A stretch of DNA of 64,000 nucleotides from Phytophthora sp. 'mugwort' (lineage: Eukaryota > Oomycota > Peronosporomycetes > Peronosporales > Peronosporaceae), in contig JAUCEF010000005.1 in the NCBI GenBank assembly GCA_033558025.1, positions 1,984,001-2,048,000 on the forward strand, in the 5' to 3' direction. Both the position numbers and the translations under genes were made by a program. Below, piece after piece: positions 62,053-64,000 of the stretch. The notes beneath the pieces are model-generated. The model was given only the letters and a program-made list of their open reading frames with translations. It made no database searches and was not told where the DNA came from. How positions within the stretch are numbered: the first letter of the stretch is position 1; each line of letters opens with the position of its first letter.

Positions 62053-64000
62053 TTGTTTCTGACGTACGCGAATTGACGGGCGTGGTGTGTGTAAAGCGTA
62101 TCCAAAGTGTTAGTACCTGGCGACGCCCAATCTAACTTTCCTAAGATTTGTCGGTCAATTCTGCAAGTTTTTCACTCGAACTTAGGACATGATCTTGATA
62201 CGTATGAAATTTTTGTGCTTCGTTGGAAGCTACATATTTGAGCTTACGAAACCAAGTCTCAAATTGAGTTATTTACGTCCGTTTTCTGCATTTTCGTCAA
62301 CTGAGATTTTACACCAGTCTTGCGAAGACATCATGAAGAAGAAAGTGATCTCTCCTATTAAGCTGCGCTAAGTTGAGCTGCTCCATACTAAAGCCCGTAT
62401 CGAGCTGCCGTTCGAGAGATCGCAAGTGGGGTTAAGTCGGATTATGCTTTATGGCGAAAGTGTGTGATAGATTTGTGCCGCCTGGCGATAAAGTTCCGTC
62501 TAATACCGCCTGAAATAACTATCTCTTTGTGAAAAGTAATACATGATTTTTGGATAATATCATTTAGTCAAGAAATAAGCGTGTGTCCTAATATGCTTTT
62601 GGCTCAACTAGAAAATTGACAGAATTGGTCGAGTTTTGGGGAAATTAATCTTGGGGCCTGGTTGCGACCGTTACTTGTACGTGATATTGTGCCGTTCTTC
62701 GATTTTGCCAATCAAATCGGAGTTTTAATTCTGACTTTGAGGCCTCAAGTACGATGTGTCAAATCGTTTGATGCAGCTCCAATATTTCGGACGTTCAATT
62801 TATGGGTACCGGTAGGGTACCGTATTGGGTATTGCCCGTAAAAACCGCGCGGCACCCCGTACGATTAATCCTGAGGGCGAGGGAACGCCTAGGCGTGTGC
62901 GCGCTAACTACTGGGTGTTATGACCGTGCTGTTTGTTGCTTTAGGAAGCCGAGACACACGTCTAAATTGTCCACAGATGGAGGGACCCAGAAGACTGTAT
63001 CTGGTGATGAGGTGCGTGCACGTCTGGAGGCCGTTACGCTGTAAATTTATTTACTTGATGGCAGTATCTTTGTCCAATACTGAGCTAACTACTGGGTGTT
63101 TGACCGTGCTGTTTGCTCATAGCTGCTATGGAATGGGAAGCGGTGAATACACAGCTCCGCCTCAACTTCACTACCGGCTTAACATCAAATCTGGCGAGCC
63201 ATTGACGCCGTGCCATGACCGGCTACCAGGGCATGACATTGCTTTCATGGTGGCCGACGGCTACACGGTAATGCGTGGCCACATCAAACGGATCTTGAGA
63301 GCGCAAACGGGTTGATATGGAGCGAGCCTGTTGCTGTGTATGCGAAGCCGACCAACAATGCGCCACAGAAGAAGTACGTGCAGCTATCCGACAATTCGGA
63401 AGAATTTAAAGGCCAGTTTGAAGTGGTTTGGCACAAGGCTCGCCTACGCAAGCATGGCCACGCTGCCTTTGTGTTACAGCTTTTTGTGTATACGTTCCTC
63501 GGGCCCGAGTGCAAGGCCTAACGTCTCGTCGACGCGCTACCGACACTCGTATTCAGAGCAGCTACCTCGAGTTACCGAGTACGTACGAGAACATCAAATT
63601 GAAGGTGGAGCGGCAACTACACGTTATGCAGCCGTCAACCAAGCCTGATTGCCGAAGGATGCACCAACATCTGTACCGGATCACGCTACGTTCCGGCAGT
63701 TGCAATTCATAGACCATCAGGTCGCAGATATGGAGACTGCACAACATCATCAGCAAGCTGCTGACGAATACCGCCTCGTCCGAGCTCGCATGCACGGCGT
63801 TATTGTGTCCCTATTTCTTAATGTATTTACGGGATGCACTTGAGCTACCTAGTTACAGTTTGCGACCCCCGCTTCGAGGATCACGCGACCTGGGAACCCC
63901 CGATCATACTCAAGACATGGAAGACGTGGATCAAGCAGACAGAACGGAGAAAGTTAGCGCTTCACTGGAAAACTACGGAGAGGATAAGTTTATTTCGTCT
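62053..64000. other. Gene-free end region with transposon-like fragments
   Basis: I find no complete gene. The word GCTAACTACTGGGTGTT occurs twice (62903-62919 and 63084-63100), followed by near-identical sequence, so part of the region was duplicated. Around 63130-63315 a frame reads YGMGSGEYTAPPQLHYRLN and HDIAFMVADGYTVMRGHIKR, and around 63350-63480 another reads KKYVQLSDNSEEFKGQFEVV. They look like old coding pieces, possibly of a retrotransposon, but no motif proves this. Confidence 0.4.

Noticed and set aside
1..64000. CRISPR arrays, bacterial operons, prophage
   Set aside because: No regularly spaced identical repeats were seen. Introns and nuclear gene types show a eukaryotic genome.
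1..64000. tRNA and rRNA genes
   Set aside because: By eye I found no stretch with tRNA A/B-box pairs plus acceptor stem, and no rRNA sequence. A covariance search was not possible.

Overview
This window looks like nuclear DNA from an oomycete, most likely Phytophthora or a close relative. Its genes are densely packed on both strands. Introns are short (about 60-210 bases) with GT(R)xGT donors and mostly CAG/TAG acceptors. Promoters between divergent genes are only about 140-160 bases long. Several reading frames carry eukaryotic domain combinations typical of stramenopiles, such as a myosin with a FYVE-like insert, an S53 peptidase with a membrane anchor and an archaeal-type phosphoglycerate mutase. 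The species call is inference, because nothing here is a species marker. Products were named by recognising motifs by eye; no database search was run.

Layout. Positions 1-12,400 form a gene-poor transposon graveyard. It holds a decayed PIF/Harbinger transposase (2251-3334, minus) and two related Mutator-like (MULE) elements in inverted, tail-to-tail orientation (3516-8020 plus; about 8800-11740 minus). Both MULEs encode a zinc-finger/DDE/SWIM transposase followed by a ULP1-like cysteine protease. Both carry a TCGGGCTCA-type minisatellite in the same intron. Positions 12,415-32,900 are gene-rich: TBL3/UTP13, an RWDD2-like protein, a sugar transporter, a coiled-coil protein, a FOXRED1-like oxidoreductase, a D-cysteine desulfhydrase-like enzyme, a sedolisin (tripeptidyl-peptidase) with a membrane anchor, an NHL-repeat protein, a HAD-fold protein and a small hypothetical gene. 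A pogo-like transposon with perfect 26-bp terminal inverted repeats (18500-20440) sits inside the divergent promoter of the transporter and the coiled-coil gene.

A second pogo-like relic (33505-35081) precedes the next gene block: a class-I-like myosin with a FYVE-like insert, a leucine-rich-repeat protein, eIF6, a CEP162-like centriolar coiled-coil protein, a 4EHP-type eIF4E and a DPY30/RIIa-like small protein. A third pogo/Tigger relic and other debris occupy about 50,800-54,050. They are followed by a membrane protein with a decayed tandem copy downstream, ATP12, RPB4, a DEAD-box (DEVD) helicase and an archaeal-type 2,3-BPG-independent phosphoglycerate mutase. From 62,053 to the end only repeats and relics are visible.

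How the genes work together. Most are unrelated housekeeping genes: ribosome biogenesis (TBL3, eIF6, possibly the helicase), translation (4EHP), transcription (RPB4), mitochondrial assembly (ATP12, FOXRED1) and glycolysis. CEP162 and the DPY30/RIIa-like gene fit an organism with flagellated zoospores. I do not see an operon-like pathway or a defence system. The features most worth following up are the paired MULE-ULP1 elements with minisatellite introns, the transposon in the divergent promoter, the paired perfect hairpins at 50845-50910 and the myosin with a zinc-ligand-poor FYVE insert.
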